The position numbers and the translations under genes were made by a program. The notes beneath the pieces are model-generated. The model saw nothing but the letters and a program-made list of their open reading frames with translations, made no database searches and was not told where the DNA came from. A stretch of DNA of 64,000 bases from Flavobacterium restrictum (GTDB lineage Bacteria; Bacteroidota; Bacteroidia; Flavobacteriales; Flavobacteriaceae), in assembly GCF_007097245.1 (NCBI RefSeq), contig NZ_VJZT01000001.1, positions 372,001-436,000 on the forward strand, given 5' to 3'. Positions 53,329 through 61,730 of this stretch are shown here, piece after piece. Each line of letters begins with the position of its first letter. The stretch's first letter is position 1.

Positions 53329-54249
53329 ATGAAAACAAATAAAATCCATAGATTTCAAACCATAAGCGAGTACCATCGTTTTCGAGGTTTACCGCAACCT
53401 GAACACCCATTAATCAGTTTGGTAAACTTTGAAGAAATGAAAAATACCGATGATTACGACCAAACGAGTTGGTCTATGGATTTTTATTCTATTGCATTAA
53501 AGCGAAACATCAACGGCAAAATCAAATACGGACAACAGAAATATGATTTTGATGAAGGCGTTTTATTTTTTATCGCACCCAATCAAATGTTTAGTATTCA
53601 AGCCGAAGTTGACAAAATTTTTAAAACAACAGGTTGGATGTTACTCATTCATCCAGATTTTTTATGGGGTTCAAGTTTGGCTCAAAAAATCAAAAAATAC
53701 GATTATTTTGATTATGCCATAAACGAAGCTTTGTTTCTATCAGAAAAAGAAGAAACAAGTTTGATTACGATTTTGCAAAACATCAAACAAGAATACCAAT
53801 CCAATATCGATAAATTCAGTCAAGATTTAATTATTGCCCAATTGGAATTGTTTCTTAAATACGCAGATCGTTTTTACAACCGTCAGTTTTTAACCCGAAA
53901 AATAAACAACCATCAAATTTTGAATCGTTTAGAAGAATTACTCAATTTCTATTTTGAAAACAACCAAATAAGTGATAGAGGATTGCCAACAGTACAAAAT
54001 ATTGCAGAAAATTTGAATGTTTCAGCAAACTATTTGAGTAGTTTACTAAAAGTTTTAACCGGACTAACCACACAACAACACATCCACAATAAACTCATAG
54101 AAAAAGCAAAAGAAACTTTAACGACAACCCATTTATCAGTTGCTGAAATTGCTTACAAGTTAGGTTTTGAATATCCACAATCCTTTAGTAAACTATTTAA
54201 AACAAAAACCAAATTTTCGCCTTTAGAGTATAGAAAATCTTTTAATTAG
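53329..54249 (+). CDS. AraC-family transcriptional regulator
   Basis: 306 residues. The N-terminal half includes LPQPEHPLISLVNFEEM, MDFYSIALKRNINGKIKYGQ and YDFDEGVLFFIAPNQ. The C-terminal HTH includes LNVSANYLSSLLKVLTGLTT and LSVAEIAYKLGFEYPQSFSK. It closely resembles the regulator at 56826-57740 and the truncated one at 58588, showing local duplication. It starts 20 bases after the NmrA-like gene. Confidence 0.87.
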   Translation: MKTNKIHRFQTISEYHRFRGLPQPEHPLISLVNFEEMKNTDDYDQTSWSMDFYSIALKRNINGKIKYGQQKYDFDEGVLFFIAPNQMFSIQAEVDKIFKTTGWMLLIHPDFLWGSSLAQKIKKYDYFDYAINEALFLSEKEETSLITILQNIKQEYQSNIDKFSQDLIIAQLELFLKYADRFYNRQFLTRKINNHQILNRLEELLNFYFENNQISDRGLPTVQNIAENLNVSANYLSSLLKVLTGLTTQQHIHNKLIEKAKETLTTTHLSVAEIAYKLGFEYPQSFSKLFKTKTKFSPLEYRKSFN

Positions 54250-54276
54250 TTAGCATAAATTTAAATTATAAAAAAA

Positions 54277-54762
54277 TGAAAAGAATAAAACAGCATTACT
54301 AACAAGTGCCAACAGAAGCATCGGTTTAGAAACCGCAAAATAACTTTCAAAAAATGGAGTATTTGTCTATTAGGGACACGCAACCTTCAAAAAAGAGAAG
54401 TAATTGCAGAAGAATTAAAAAACAATGGATATGAAAACATCAAAGCCATTCAAATTGATGTTACCAATAGTGTAACGGTACTTGCAGCCAAAGAAACCAT
54501 CGAAAAAGAAAAAGGTAAACTAGACATTTTAATAAACAATGCAGGAATACTTGGTGGTATGGAACAAAATGCAACAAATACAAATATTACAATTTTTAAA
54601 GAAGTTTATGAAGTAAATTTATTTGGTGTAATAACTGGACCAGAAACTGTAAAAAGTACAGCGGCATTTAGCGTTAAACATACCTAGACCAATAACAATG
54701 CACCAACTGGAAAATTCTTTAGTAATGACATCGAAGAGGGAACAGAAATAAGCCCTTGGTAA
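54277..54762 (+). pseudogene. Broken short-chain dehydrogenase
   Basis: The start ALLTSANRSIGLETAK is interrupted by stops and frameshifts. The middle reads REVIAEELKNNGYENIKAIQ, then DVTNSVTVLAAKETIEKEKG and LDILINNAGILGGMEQNAT. The end (YEVNLFGVITGPETVKSTAA, stop, NNAPTGKFFSNDIEEG) lacks the catalytic YxxxK. Several stops, frame changes and an internal deletion make it inactive. It lies 27 bases after the AraC-type gene that probably once controlled it. Confidence 0.78.
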
Positions 54763-54782
54763 AACCAAAAAATGAAGAAAAG

Positions 54783-54822
54783 AAATGCTCAATAGTAAAT
54801 TCTATTGAGCATTTCTTTTTAA
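54783..54822. terminator. Terminator between the broken SDR and HxlR
   Basis: AAATGCTCAATAG pairs with CTATTGAGCATTT around TAAATT, followed by a T-run. It serves the convergent genes on both sides. Confidence 0.75.
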
Positions 54823-54828
54823 TCAAAA

Positions 54829-55200
54829 CTAGTAATTTTTATCTTCTTTTATTTTATTGCGATGCTTTTCACCCCAAACACTCAATTCAATTAAAAGATT
54901 TTTTAAAGTGTGGCTATAGTCGGTTGCCTCATAAATTATATTAACTGAAGTTGTCGGATAAACATTCCGTTTGATAAGATAATTTAATTCTAAATCTTTT
55001 AATTCATTAGCCAATACTTTAGGAGAAATTCCTATAATTTCTTTCCGTAGTTCGTTAAAACGCTTTGAAGATTGCATCAAGCAAAGAACTAAAGGTAATT
55101 TCCATTTTCCGTTCAGGACATACATAGCATCAAAAACATTTTTTAGTGATCCTGCACATTCTTCTTTAGTTGGAATCGTATTATTTTCAATGATTTTCAT
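54829..55200 (-). CDS. HxlR-family transcriptional regulator
   Basis: 123 residues from ATG 55200 (MKIIENNTIPTKEECAGSLK); the frame is open 26 codons further upstream, but that would run into the promoter. HTH features are RFNELRKEIIGISPKVLANE, LKDLELNYLIKRNVY and IIYEATDYSHTL; the N-terminal Cys lies in EECAGS. It is divergent from azoR, with a GGTA-N5-TACC inverted repeat between them, so it probably regulates azoR and itself. Confidence 0.85.
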   Translation of the reverse strand: MKIIENNTIPTKEECAGSLKNVFDAMYVLNGKWKLPLVLCLMQSSKRFNELRKEIIGISPKVLANELKDLELNYLIKRNVYPTTSVNIIYEATDYSHTLKNLLIELSVWGEKHRNKIKEDKNY

Positions 55201-55278
55201 AGTAGCAAAGATAGAAACTTTCGTAAAAGTAACCGCTTTCCTTTGGGTAACTAATACCTTTTGCATACTGCAAAGCAA

Positions 55279-55286
55279 TACCTTTG
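55279..55286 (+). promoter_or_regulatory. -7 box of azoR
   Basis: TACCTTTG matches TAnnTTTG and lies 25 bases before the azoR start. An inverted repeat GGTA-ACTAA-TACC lies just upstream at 55246-55258, a likely HxlR site. Confidence 0.5.
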
Positions 55287-55310
55287 TTTTGAAAAATAAA
55301 TAAATTTCTT

Positions 55311-55916
55311 ATGAAAAAAATACTTCATTTAAAATCAAGCCTAATGGGCGATGCTTCGTATAGTATTAAATTAGGCAATACTATCGTTGAAAAAATTCAA
55401 AAAAAATATCCAAATGCTACAGTAGAAGAATTAGATTTGGTAGCAACCGAAATTCCACACCTTACACCAGCCGTACTTCGCACATTATTTATTCCTAAAG
55501 AACAATTAACGGAAGAAGACAAAAAAAGCATTAGTTTATCTAATGAGCTTGTGAAGCAGTTACTGAATGCCGACATCATTGTTATTGGCGCGCCGCTAAT
55601 AAATTTTACAATTCATTCATCACTAAAATCTTGGATTGACCACATTACCAGAGCAGGAATCACTTTTGGTTATGACCAAGAGGGTCGCCCAATTGGAATG
55701 GTTACGGGTAAAAAAGTATATGTGGCTATGGCATCTGGTGGTATTTATTCAGAAGGTTCCGGCAAAGCCAATGATTTCGTTGCTCCTTATTTACAAGCTT
55801 TTCTTGGTTTTTTAGGAATGACCGACTTGACAATATTCCGTGCAGAAGGATTAAAAGTACCAGGAATAAAAGAAACTGCTATGCAAAAAGCCATTGAAAG
55901 TATAAGTATAGATTAA
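55311..55916 (+). CDS. azoR: FMN-dependent NADH-azoreductase
   Basis: 201 residues, the usual length of AzoR. It has KILHLKSSLMGDASYSIKLG (FMN phosphate site), VIGAPLINFTIHSSLKSWID followed by HITRAGITFGYD, and VYVAMASGGIYSEG. AzoR reduces azo dyes and quinones with two electrons and protects from electrophile stress. It is divergent from HxlR and 92 bases upstream of an SDR. The pairing with HxlR fits regulation by electrophiles. Confidence 0.87.
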   Translation: MKKILHLKSSLMGDASYSIKLGNTIVEKIQKKYPNATVEELDLVATEIPHLTPAVLRTLFIPKEQLTEEDKKSISLSNELVKQLLNADIIVIGAPLINFTIHSSLKSWIDHITRAGITFGYDQEGRPIGMVTGKKVYVAMASGGIYSEGSGKANDFVAPYLQAFLGFLGMTDLTIFRAEGLKVPGIKETAMQKAIESISID

Positions 55917-56008
55917 AATCTTGATTTCGGATACAACTAACTCCATTTTGGACACAATCAACCTTTATAATCATCTGACCTTTGTACTTCACAAACAAAG
56001 AAGTCAAG

Positions 56009-56764
56009 ATGAATAAGAAATTAGAAAACAAAGTAGTTATTATAACTGGAGCATCCAAAGGAATTGGTGCGGGAATTGCAAAACAAATGGGTGCAGCAGG
56101 CGCCAAAGTAGTAGTGAATTACGCAAGTAGCAAAAAAAATGCAGCTGCTGTAGTACAAGAAATAGTACAAGCAGGCGGAAATGCAATTGCCATTCAAGGA
56201 GATATGTCAAAACAAGCTGATGTTAAACATCTTTTTGAAGAAACTATAAATGCGTTTGGCGGTTTAGATGTTTTGGTAAACAATGCGGGCATTTATGAAT
56301 TTGCACTTTTGGAAGGTTTCACCGAAGATTCCTATAGACGAACTTTTGATATTAATATTTTAGGCATACTATTAACTTCGCAAGAAGCAGTAAATTTGTT
56401 TGGCACAAATGGAGGAAGTATCATTAATATCAGTTCATTTGCAGGCACAAGACCAGAACCTTATTCTGTTGTTTATGCAGCTTCTAAAGGTGCGGTGGAT
56501 TCTATTACCTACTCTCTTTCACAAGAATTGGGAACAAAAAATATTAGAGTTAATTCTATAAGACCAGGTGGTGTTTTTACCGAAGGTGTTGCAAAACTGG
56601 GCTTTGCAGAAGATTCAGATGCTTTTAGAGGGATTGTGAATAGAAGTGCTTTAGGTCGCATGGCTACACCAGATGATATTGGAAAAATGGCTGTTTTTTT
56701 AGCTGCTGATGATTCCAAAATAATTACTGGACAAACAGTTGAAGTTTCGGGCGGATTCAAATAA
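56009..56764 (+). CDS. Short-chain dehydrogenase/reductase
   Basis: 251 residues from ATG 56009; nine codons further upstream are open but lack conservation. It shows TGASKGIGAGIAKQMG, DVLVNNAGIYEF, Ser in INISSFAGTR and Y-x-x-x-K in VVYAASKGAVD, ending with GQTVEVSGG. It is clearly related to the SDR at 51095-51847. It follows azoR and is ended by a terminator at 56780. Confidence 0.87.
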   Translation: MNKKLENKVVIITGASKGIGAGIAKQMGAAGAKVVVNYASSKKNAAAVVQEIVQAGGNAIAIQGDMSKQADVKHLFEETINAFGGLDVLVNNAGIYEFALLEGFTEDSYRRTFDINILGILLTSQEAVNLFGTNGGSIINISSFAGTRPEPYSVVYAASKGAVDSITYSLSQELGTKNIRVNSIRPGGVFTEGVAKLGFAEDSDAFRGIVNRSALGRMATPDDIGKMAVFLAADDSKIITGQTVEVSGGFK

Positions 56765-56779
56765 ATAATGATTTAGTGA

Positions 56780-56814
56780 ATAAGAGAAGCTTAATAGCTT
56801 CTCTTTTATTTTTT
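56780..56814 (+). terminator. Terminator after the SDR gene
   Basis: AATAAGAGAAGCT pairs with AGCTTCTCTTTTATT around TAA(T), followed by a T-run. Confidence 0.7.
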
Positions 56815-56825
56815 ACCTTTACGCA

Positions 56826-57740
56826 ATGAAAAAAAATGTTAAAACAATTAAAACAATAAATTCGATTTCGGAACTGCACCGCATATTGTCTTTGTCTAAA
56901 CCTTTTCATCCTTTAATCACGCTCATAAACCATAATGAAACAACAACTATTGAAAGTGACAATAAAGAACAATTACTGCTAAATTTTTATAATATTTCTA
57001 TCAAAAGAAGTTTTCAAGGCCAAATGAAATATGGTAAAAATCAGTATGATTTTGACGAAGGAACAATGTCATTTTTAGCTCCAAATCAAGTAATAACTGT
57101 TGATGAGGATCAAACCAGAAACAAAGACGGTTGGTCACTTTTATTTCATCCCGATTTGATTAGAAATTACCCATTAAGTAAAACGATAAAAACGTTCGGA
57201 TTTTTTTCTTACGACGTAAATGAAGCGTTGCACTTATCAGATGAAGAAGAAAAAATCATAGAAAGTTTAGTTCAAAACATCCAAAAAGAATACCAATCAA
57301 GGATCGATACTTTTAGCCAAGATGTCATTGTTTCTAATTTAGAATTAGTGCTTAATTATTGCAACCGCTTTTATAACCGTCAATTTGTAACCAGAAAAAT
57401 GGCAAATAATGATGAGCTAGCAAAATTTGAAAATGTTTTGAATAGTTATTTCGATACCGATTCTAAATTAGGATTACCAACCGTTACTGAAATTGCCAAT
57501 CAATTAAACCTTTCTACAAGTTATTTGAGTGATATGTTGCGAACACTTACTGGGCAAAGCACACAACAACACATTCATAATAAACTGATTGAAAGCGCCA
57601 AAGATGTTTTAACAACAACCAATTTATCAGTTGCAGAAATTGCCTATCAATTGGGTTTTGAACATCCACAATCATTCAATAAATTGTTCAAGAATAAAAC
57701 GGAAATGAGTCCATTAAAGTATAGAGCTAGCTTTAATTGA
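56826..57740 (+). CDS. AraC-family transcriptional regulator
   Basis: 304 residues. SELHRILSLSKPFHPLITLI, LLNFYNISIKRSFQGQMKYG, NQYDFDEGTMSFLAPNQ and a C-terminal HTH (LNLSTSYLSDMLRTLTGQST and LSVAEIAYQLGFEHPQSFNK). It is paralogous to the regulator at 53329-54249 along its whole length. The upstream SDR and the downstream NmrA-like gene are possible targets. Confidence 0.87.
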   Translation: MKKNVKTIKTINSISELHRILSLSKPFHPLITLINHNETTTIESDNKEQLLLNFYNISIKRSFQGQMKYGKNQYDFDEGTMSFLAPNQVITVDEDQTRNKDGWSLLFHPDLIRNYPLSKTIKTFGFFSYDVNEALHLSDEEEKIIESLVQNIQKEYQSRIDTFSQDVIVSNLELVLNYCNRFYNRQFVTRKMANNDELAKFENVLNSYFDTDSKLGLPTVTEIANQLNLSTSYLSDMLRTLTGQSTQQHIHNKLIESAKDVLTTTNLSVAEIAYQLGFEHPQSFNKLFKNKTEMSPLKYRASFN

Positions 57741-57909
57741 TGAATTTGTACTTTTGTTAAAATACTGATTACGCAAGAATTTTAGATAAAAACGGGACAA
57801 GACCAACTAAAATTAGAAAAATCAAATCTAATTACAATAATATCAAATTCAGATACAAAGTTATTACTCAATAATTCCAATTTTGCAGCTAACATAAAAT
57901 AATAATTGC

Positions 57910-58566
57910 ATGACAAATTCAAAATTCACATTTCTTGTATTAGGTGGTACAGGTCGCACGGGGAAACATTTTGTTTCGATAGCCCTTAATGCAGGTCATA
58001 AAGTGATAGCATTGGTTCGTAATCCTGAAAAAATGGATATACAGAACCCTAATTTAAAAGTAATTAAAGGCACTATAAATGACAGCTATTCTATTGATGA
58101 ACTATTAAATGGAGTAGACTTTGTGGTAAGTATGTTAGGGGACGCCCGACTTCAAAAATTGGAAAACGTAAATACAGAATTCGTCAAAAAACTAATTCCT
58201 GCGATGCGTCGCCAAAAAGTAAAGCGTTTTTTGTACCAAGCTGGAGGTTTTAGTCGTCCTCATAAAGAAAAACTTCCTTTTATGTTTTGGGTTTTAAAAC
58301 AAACAATGGTGCGATTTTCGGGGTTACTAGGACAACATAGAGACAATGAAGCCGTAATAAAATACCTAACAGAGCAAGCCAACGATATAGAATGGATGGT
58401 ACATAGAGCAAGCATAATTTCTGATGATGCTTCAAAAGGAAACCTAACAAGATCCAAAACAAAAAACAGTTTGGCGACTTTTGTAGATTGTGCTGCGTTT
58501 AATTATCAACTATTATTAGATGAAACAGCAATTCATACGTGTGATTTGAGTTATTATGCCAAATAA
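57910..58566 (+). CDS. NAD(P)H-binding SDR-like protein
   Basis: 218 residues. The Rossmann motif is FLVLGGTGRTGKHFVSIAL, then VIALVRNPEKM, LLNGVDFVVSMLGDA and VKRFLYQAGGFSRP. This is the NAD(P)-binding domain of atypical SDRs (BVR-B/NmrA-like), which act on flavins or bind cofactor for redox sensing. It lies 169 bases after the AraC gene. A truncated AraC gene follows. Confidence 0.8.
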   Translation: MTNSKFTFLVLGGTGRTGKHFVSIALNAGHKVIALVRNPEKMDIQNPNLKVIKGTINDSYSIDELLNGVDFVVSMLGDARLQKLENVNTEFVKKLIPAMRRQKVKRFLYQAGGFSRPHKEKLPFMFWVLKQTMVRFSGLLGQHRDNEAVIKYLTEQANDIEWMVHRASIISDDASKGNLTRSKTKNSLATFVDCAAFNYQLLLDETAIHTCDLSYYAK

Positions 58567-58587
58567 AAATAAGTTTTGGATTATAAA

Positions 58588-58803
58588 ATGGAAATTTTAA
58601 AAATGGAAAAAGTACCGCTATATCACATTAAAACCATTAGTCAATATGACAAATTGATAGAATTACCCATGCCGGAGCATCCATTAATTAGTTTGATAAA
58701 CTTGGCAGACATAACTCAAGGTTCAATAAAAAGTTCATTTAGTTTGGTTTTTGACTTTTTTAGTGTTTCGCTCAAACGATTTTATGATATTAAAACAAAT
58801 ATG
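58588..58803 (+). pseudogene. Truncated AraC-family regulator
   Basis: About 70 codons (MEILKMEKVPLYHIKTISQY, LPMPEHPLISLINLADIT, FDFFSVSLKRFYDIKTN) match the start of the AraC paralogues at 53329 and 56826. The match then stops abruptly where the hairpin repeat at 58806 begins. The frame continues into that repeat as meaningless sequence. The HTH domain is gone, so it is non-functional. Confidence 0.78.
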
Positions 58804-58805
58804 GA

Positions 58806-58930
58806 CAACAGCCGCTCCACTCCATGCACAAGGGGTTTGCTCCATAATAACTTTTTGAGTTGCTGCAACATACCCGTCATACTTAATACCATCGGGGACA
58901 GCCGCTAAAAAAGCCATCCTTCACAAACCA
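58806..58930. repeat. Hairpin repeat unit, copy B
   Basis: A diverged copy of 43963-44091: ACAACAGCCGC, GGTTTGCTCC, ACTTTTTGAG on the left and AAAAAGCC, ATCCTTCACAAACC on the right. It lies exactly at the break of the truncated AraC gene. Confidence 0.6.
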
Positions 58931-59177
58931 TTCAAGACTATTTTTAGCGAGAATAGCTCCTTTCTTTAAGAAAATAAAATACTACACAAATCGGTAGTAT
59001 TTGCATTGGTTTGCAAGTACAAAACGCCAGACAGTTGAAAACAAAAGCAATCAAACCCTCATAAATCTTATGTTTTACGGGGTTTTTCTTTTATGTTCTA
59101 ACTAAAATATTCATTTAATCATATTCGTTAAGAGCTAAAAACTGCTGTGATAAAAATACAAAGTGCCCAATATAAAA
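58931..59177. other. Non-coding stretch with a decayed att-like flank
   Basis: ATCGGTAGTATTTGCATTG (near 58985) repeats a motif of the hairpin array (44181). It is followed by CGCCAG...AAAACAAAA and then the hairpin at 59053, an order like that after the att copy at 19735, but the att core itself is not conserved. No gene is seen. Confidence 0.4.
59053..59090 (+). terminator. Terminator resembling the att-flanking ones
   Basis: AAACCCTC-ATAAATC, TTATG, TTTTAC-GGGGTTT and a T-run. It shares CTTATGTTTTAC with the terminator at 19770, suggesting common origin. Confidence 0.6.
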
Positions 59178-59340
59178 TAAATCACACTTTTGTAACTGAT
59201 TCCGAATTTTGGGTAAGAAGCGTTAGAAATTGTGAAAACAAATGGCACTCCAATTGAAAGTGCAAGCAAAATACTAGGTCAAAAAAACGTACGAACAACC
59301 CAATATTGAACAAAAATTTAAATGAAAAACGAGTAAAAAT
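59178..59340 (+). pseudogene. Decayed tyrosine recombinase, C-terminal part
   Basis: In changing frames the DNA reads NHTFVTDS, then KTNGTPIESASKILGQKNVR, TTQY, stop. This matches RHTFATT...LTNGVPIESVSKMLGH and TTQHYAKI at the end of the IntDOT-like integrase at 19998. The catalytic Arg of the HxxR box and the His of GH are changed. It marks the other side of the decayed accessory region. No other feature was seen between 59341 and 59565. Confidence 0.68.
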
Positions 59341-59565
59341 AGGATGATTTTATGAGATAAGTTTATACCAACTACTACTAAATTTAATAAAGTCAATTGA
59401 AGAATCGATTGCTAAAATACTTATGCTAAAAATAAATCTCATTACTTTTGTACTTCTTCTATTTCTATTAGCTTAAAAGGTTCATTGAATTTTAGATGAA
59501 AAAATTAAGTAAAATCAATAGTAATAATTAGTTATAAAGATAGCATTCTTTATAAAACCCATAAA

Positions 59566-60147
59566 ATGACAACACTACTTAAACAAAATATTGCTAGCCA
59601 TATTTCATTGTCCGATACTGAAATGGAAGGTTTTTGTAATTTATTTCAGCATAAAACTATCCAGAAAAAAAGCTTTTTATTGCGAGAAGGAGAAGTTTGT
59701 AAGTTCGAAGGTTTTGTAACCAAAGGCCTTTTTCGAGTGTATCATATTGACAAAAATGGTTTAGAACAAATACTCTATTTTGCTATTGAAAATTGGTGGA
59801 TTACCGATATTGATAGCTTTACCAATGAATCCCCATCCCAACTTTTTATAGAAGCTATTGAAGATAGTGAGGTACTTGTTATTTCTAAAAAAGATAAGGA
59901 ATTTGCATACTCCAATTTGCCTAAAATCGAAAAGTTATTTCGAGTAATGACTCAAAAAACGCATGTTGCGTTACAAAGACGAATGATTGATAATTTGAGT
60001 AAAACAGCAGAGTCCCGTTATATCGAATTTTTAGAAAAATACCCAAAACTTGTGCAGCGTCTTTCTAACATACAAATAGCGGCTTATTTGGGAATTACCA
60101 ATGTTTTTTTGAGTAATATCCGAAAGAAAATTGCTGTCAGAAAATAA
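59566..60147 (+). CDS. Crp/Fnr-family transcriptional regulator
   Basis: 193 residues. The N-terminal cyclic-nucleotide-binding-like barrel is KKSFLLREGEVCKFEGFVTK, LFRVYHID. The C-terminus is a short HTH, LSNIQIAAYLGITNVFLSNI followed by RKK. The cNMP-binding pocket is not conserved, as is common for flavobacterial members. It lies 88 bases upstream of the MBL-fold gene on the same strand and may regulate it. Confidence 0.82.
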   Translation: MTTLLKQNIASHISLSDTEMEGFCNLFQHKTIQKKSFLLREGEVCKFEGFVTKGLFRVYHIDKNGLEQILYFAIENWWITDIDSFTNESPSQLFIEAIEDSEVLVISKKDKEFAYSNLPKIEKLFRVMTQKTHVALQRRMIDNLSKTAESRYIEFLEKYPKLVQRLSNIQIAAYLGITNVFLSNIRKKIAVRK

Positions 60148-60235
60148 GATTTTCCTTTTATTTATTAAACTAGTTTAATGTTTTGAGATAGGATTTCGTT
60201 TCATCTTTGCCGTGTTAATTTAAAACAACACAAAA

Positions 60236-61126
60236 ATGAAAAACCTTATTGCAACAGTAGTAGTAACAACTTTAACTTTATTTAATATGGAATCACAAGC
60301 ACAAATTTTCAAAACAATTGAAACAAAAGATTTAAAACTTCAAGTTTACAACGCATCCGAAAACAGTTTTGGTGTAGCATCGGTAATAGTATCCGGAAAA
60401 ACAGATGCCGTTTTGATTGATGCGCAATTTACTTTGGCGGATGCCGAAAAAGTAGCACAAGAAATTAAAAATTCAGGCAAAAAATTAACAGCAGTTTACG
60501 TTTCTTATGGCGATCCTGATTTTTATTTCGGTTTGGAAGTATTCAAAAAATATTTTCCAGAAGTTACCGCTTATGCTTCTCCTGCAACGGTAGAGCATAT
60601 CAAAGCTACAGCTCAAAAGAAATTAGAAGTTTGGGGCGAAAGATTGGGTAAAAACAATACTTCAAATGTTGTTTTACCTCAAGTTTTAAAAGGAAACAGC
60701 ATTGAATTAGAAGGGCAGCAATTAGAAATAATTGGTTTGGATGAATTTCCTAAAAAAACCTTTATTTGGATCCCTTCTATCAAAGCGGTTGTTGGTGGAA
60801 TAAACGTTTTTGGAACTACTTTTCATCTTTGGATGGCAGATGCACAAACCGCAGAAGAACGCAAAAACTGGATTTCCGTTTTAGATAAAATCTCGGCTTT
60901 GAAACCTGAAATTGTAATTCCTGCTCACGCTAATGCCAATTCTCCATTTGATATTACTGCTGTAAATCATACCAAAAGTTACATTCAATTCTACGAAGAA
61001 GCCCTAAAAACCAACAAAACTTCAGAAGCTTTAATTTCAGCTTTGAAATCAAAATACCCAACACTTACTTTTGAAACTGCCTTGATGATTGGTGCAAAAG
61101 TAAACACTGGAGAAATGAAATGGTAA
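60236..61126 (+). CDS. Exported MBL-fold hydrolase-like protein with altered metal site
   Basis: 296 residues with a signal peptide (MKNLIATVVVTTLTLFNMES, cleavage after QA near residue 22). The metallo-beta-lactamase fold is recognised from VIVSGKTDAVLIDAQFTLAD and IVIPAHANAN near the end. The position of the HxHxDH metal motif reads SYGDPDF (residues 90-96), so the usual ligands are missing. It overlaps the next gene by seven bases. It may bind metal differently or be catalytically dead; the related Vmh-type proteins are poorly studied. Confidence 0.75.
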   Translation: MKNLIATVVVTTLTLFNMESQAQIFKTIETKDLKLQVYNASENSFGVASVIVSGKTDAVLIDAQFTLADAEKVAQEIKNSGKKLTAVYVSYGDPDFYFGLEVFKKYFPEVTAYASPATVEHIKATAQKKLEVWGERLGKNNTSNVVLPQVLKGNSIELEGQQLEIIGLDEFPKKTFIWIPSIKAVVGGINVFGTTFHLWMADAQTAEERKNWISVLDKISALKPEIVIPAHANANSPFDITAVNHTKSYIQFYEEALKTNKTSEALISALKSKYPTLTFETALMIGAKVNTGEMKW

Positions 61127-61581
61127 AATCAATTCTATGCAGCTTGGCGATGCTTTTGGCATTGTCAAGCTGTTCTTTAAATAAAAAGGCAATGACAAAT
61201 CTTGACATTATAAAAAGTACCTACGAAGGAAATACTTCGGAAGAAAACGGTAAAAATCTAGCGCAATATTCCGCTGAAAATATTTCTTGGACCGAAGCCA
61301 AAGGTTTTCCGTATGCAGGGACTTATATTGGATTAGAAAACGTAACCAAAAACGTTTTTAGCCGTTTGGGAAGCGAATGGATTGATTATAAATTCACGCC
61401 CGAAGATTATGTTGCCAGCAATGATAAAGTAGTGGCTTACGGTACTTACAAGGGTACTTATAAAATTACAGGCAAATCATTTACAGCCAGAGTGGCGCAC
61501 GTTTGGAAATTGAAAGATACCAAAATTATCGGTTTTGAACAGTTTGTAGATAGCCAAGTTGTAAATGATGCTATGAAATAA
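61120..61581 (+). CDS. NTF2-like/SnoaL-like lipoprotein
   Basis: 153 residues. The N-terminus is a lipoprotein signal (SLAMLLALSSC, Cys near 18). The rest is an NTF2-like cone: ENGKNLAQYSAENISWTEAK, FPYAGTYIGLENVTKNVFSR and VVAYGTYKGTYKITGKSFTA. Such proteins act on small molecules or merely bind them. The start overlaps the MBL-fold gene by seven bases, so both are translated together and exported. Confidence 0.78.
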   Translation: MVKSILCSLAMLLALSSCSLNKKAMTNLDIIKSTYEGNTSEENGKNLAQYSAENISWTEAKGFPYAGTYIGLENVTKNVFSRLGSEWIDYKFTPEDYVASNDKVVAYGTYKGTYKITGKSFTARVAHVWKLKDTKIIGFEQFVDSQVVNDAMK

Positions 61582-61625
61582 GAATTATTTTTTTATGTCC
61601 TGCAATCTATTTTTTTTTATACGGT

Positions 61626-61654
61626 GGTAATTATATTTTTTAAACATAATTACC
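61626..61654. terminator. Palindromic terminator between convergent genes
   Basis: GGTAATTAT and ATAATTACC flank an A/T-rich loop between the plus-strand NTF2-like gene and the minus-strand E1 gene. Confidence 0.5.
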
Positions 61655-61730
61655 TTATAAATAAGTAGTTAAAACTTTTTATTTTGTATTTCTATAATTA
61701 TTTTATAGTTGATAGATTTTTGATTGAGTA

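Noticed and set aside
54756..54944. A 62-codon plus-strand frame
   Set aside because: It runs through a terminator hairpin and into the minus-strand HxlR gene; it is a shadow.
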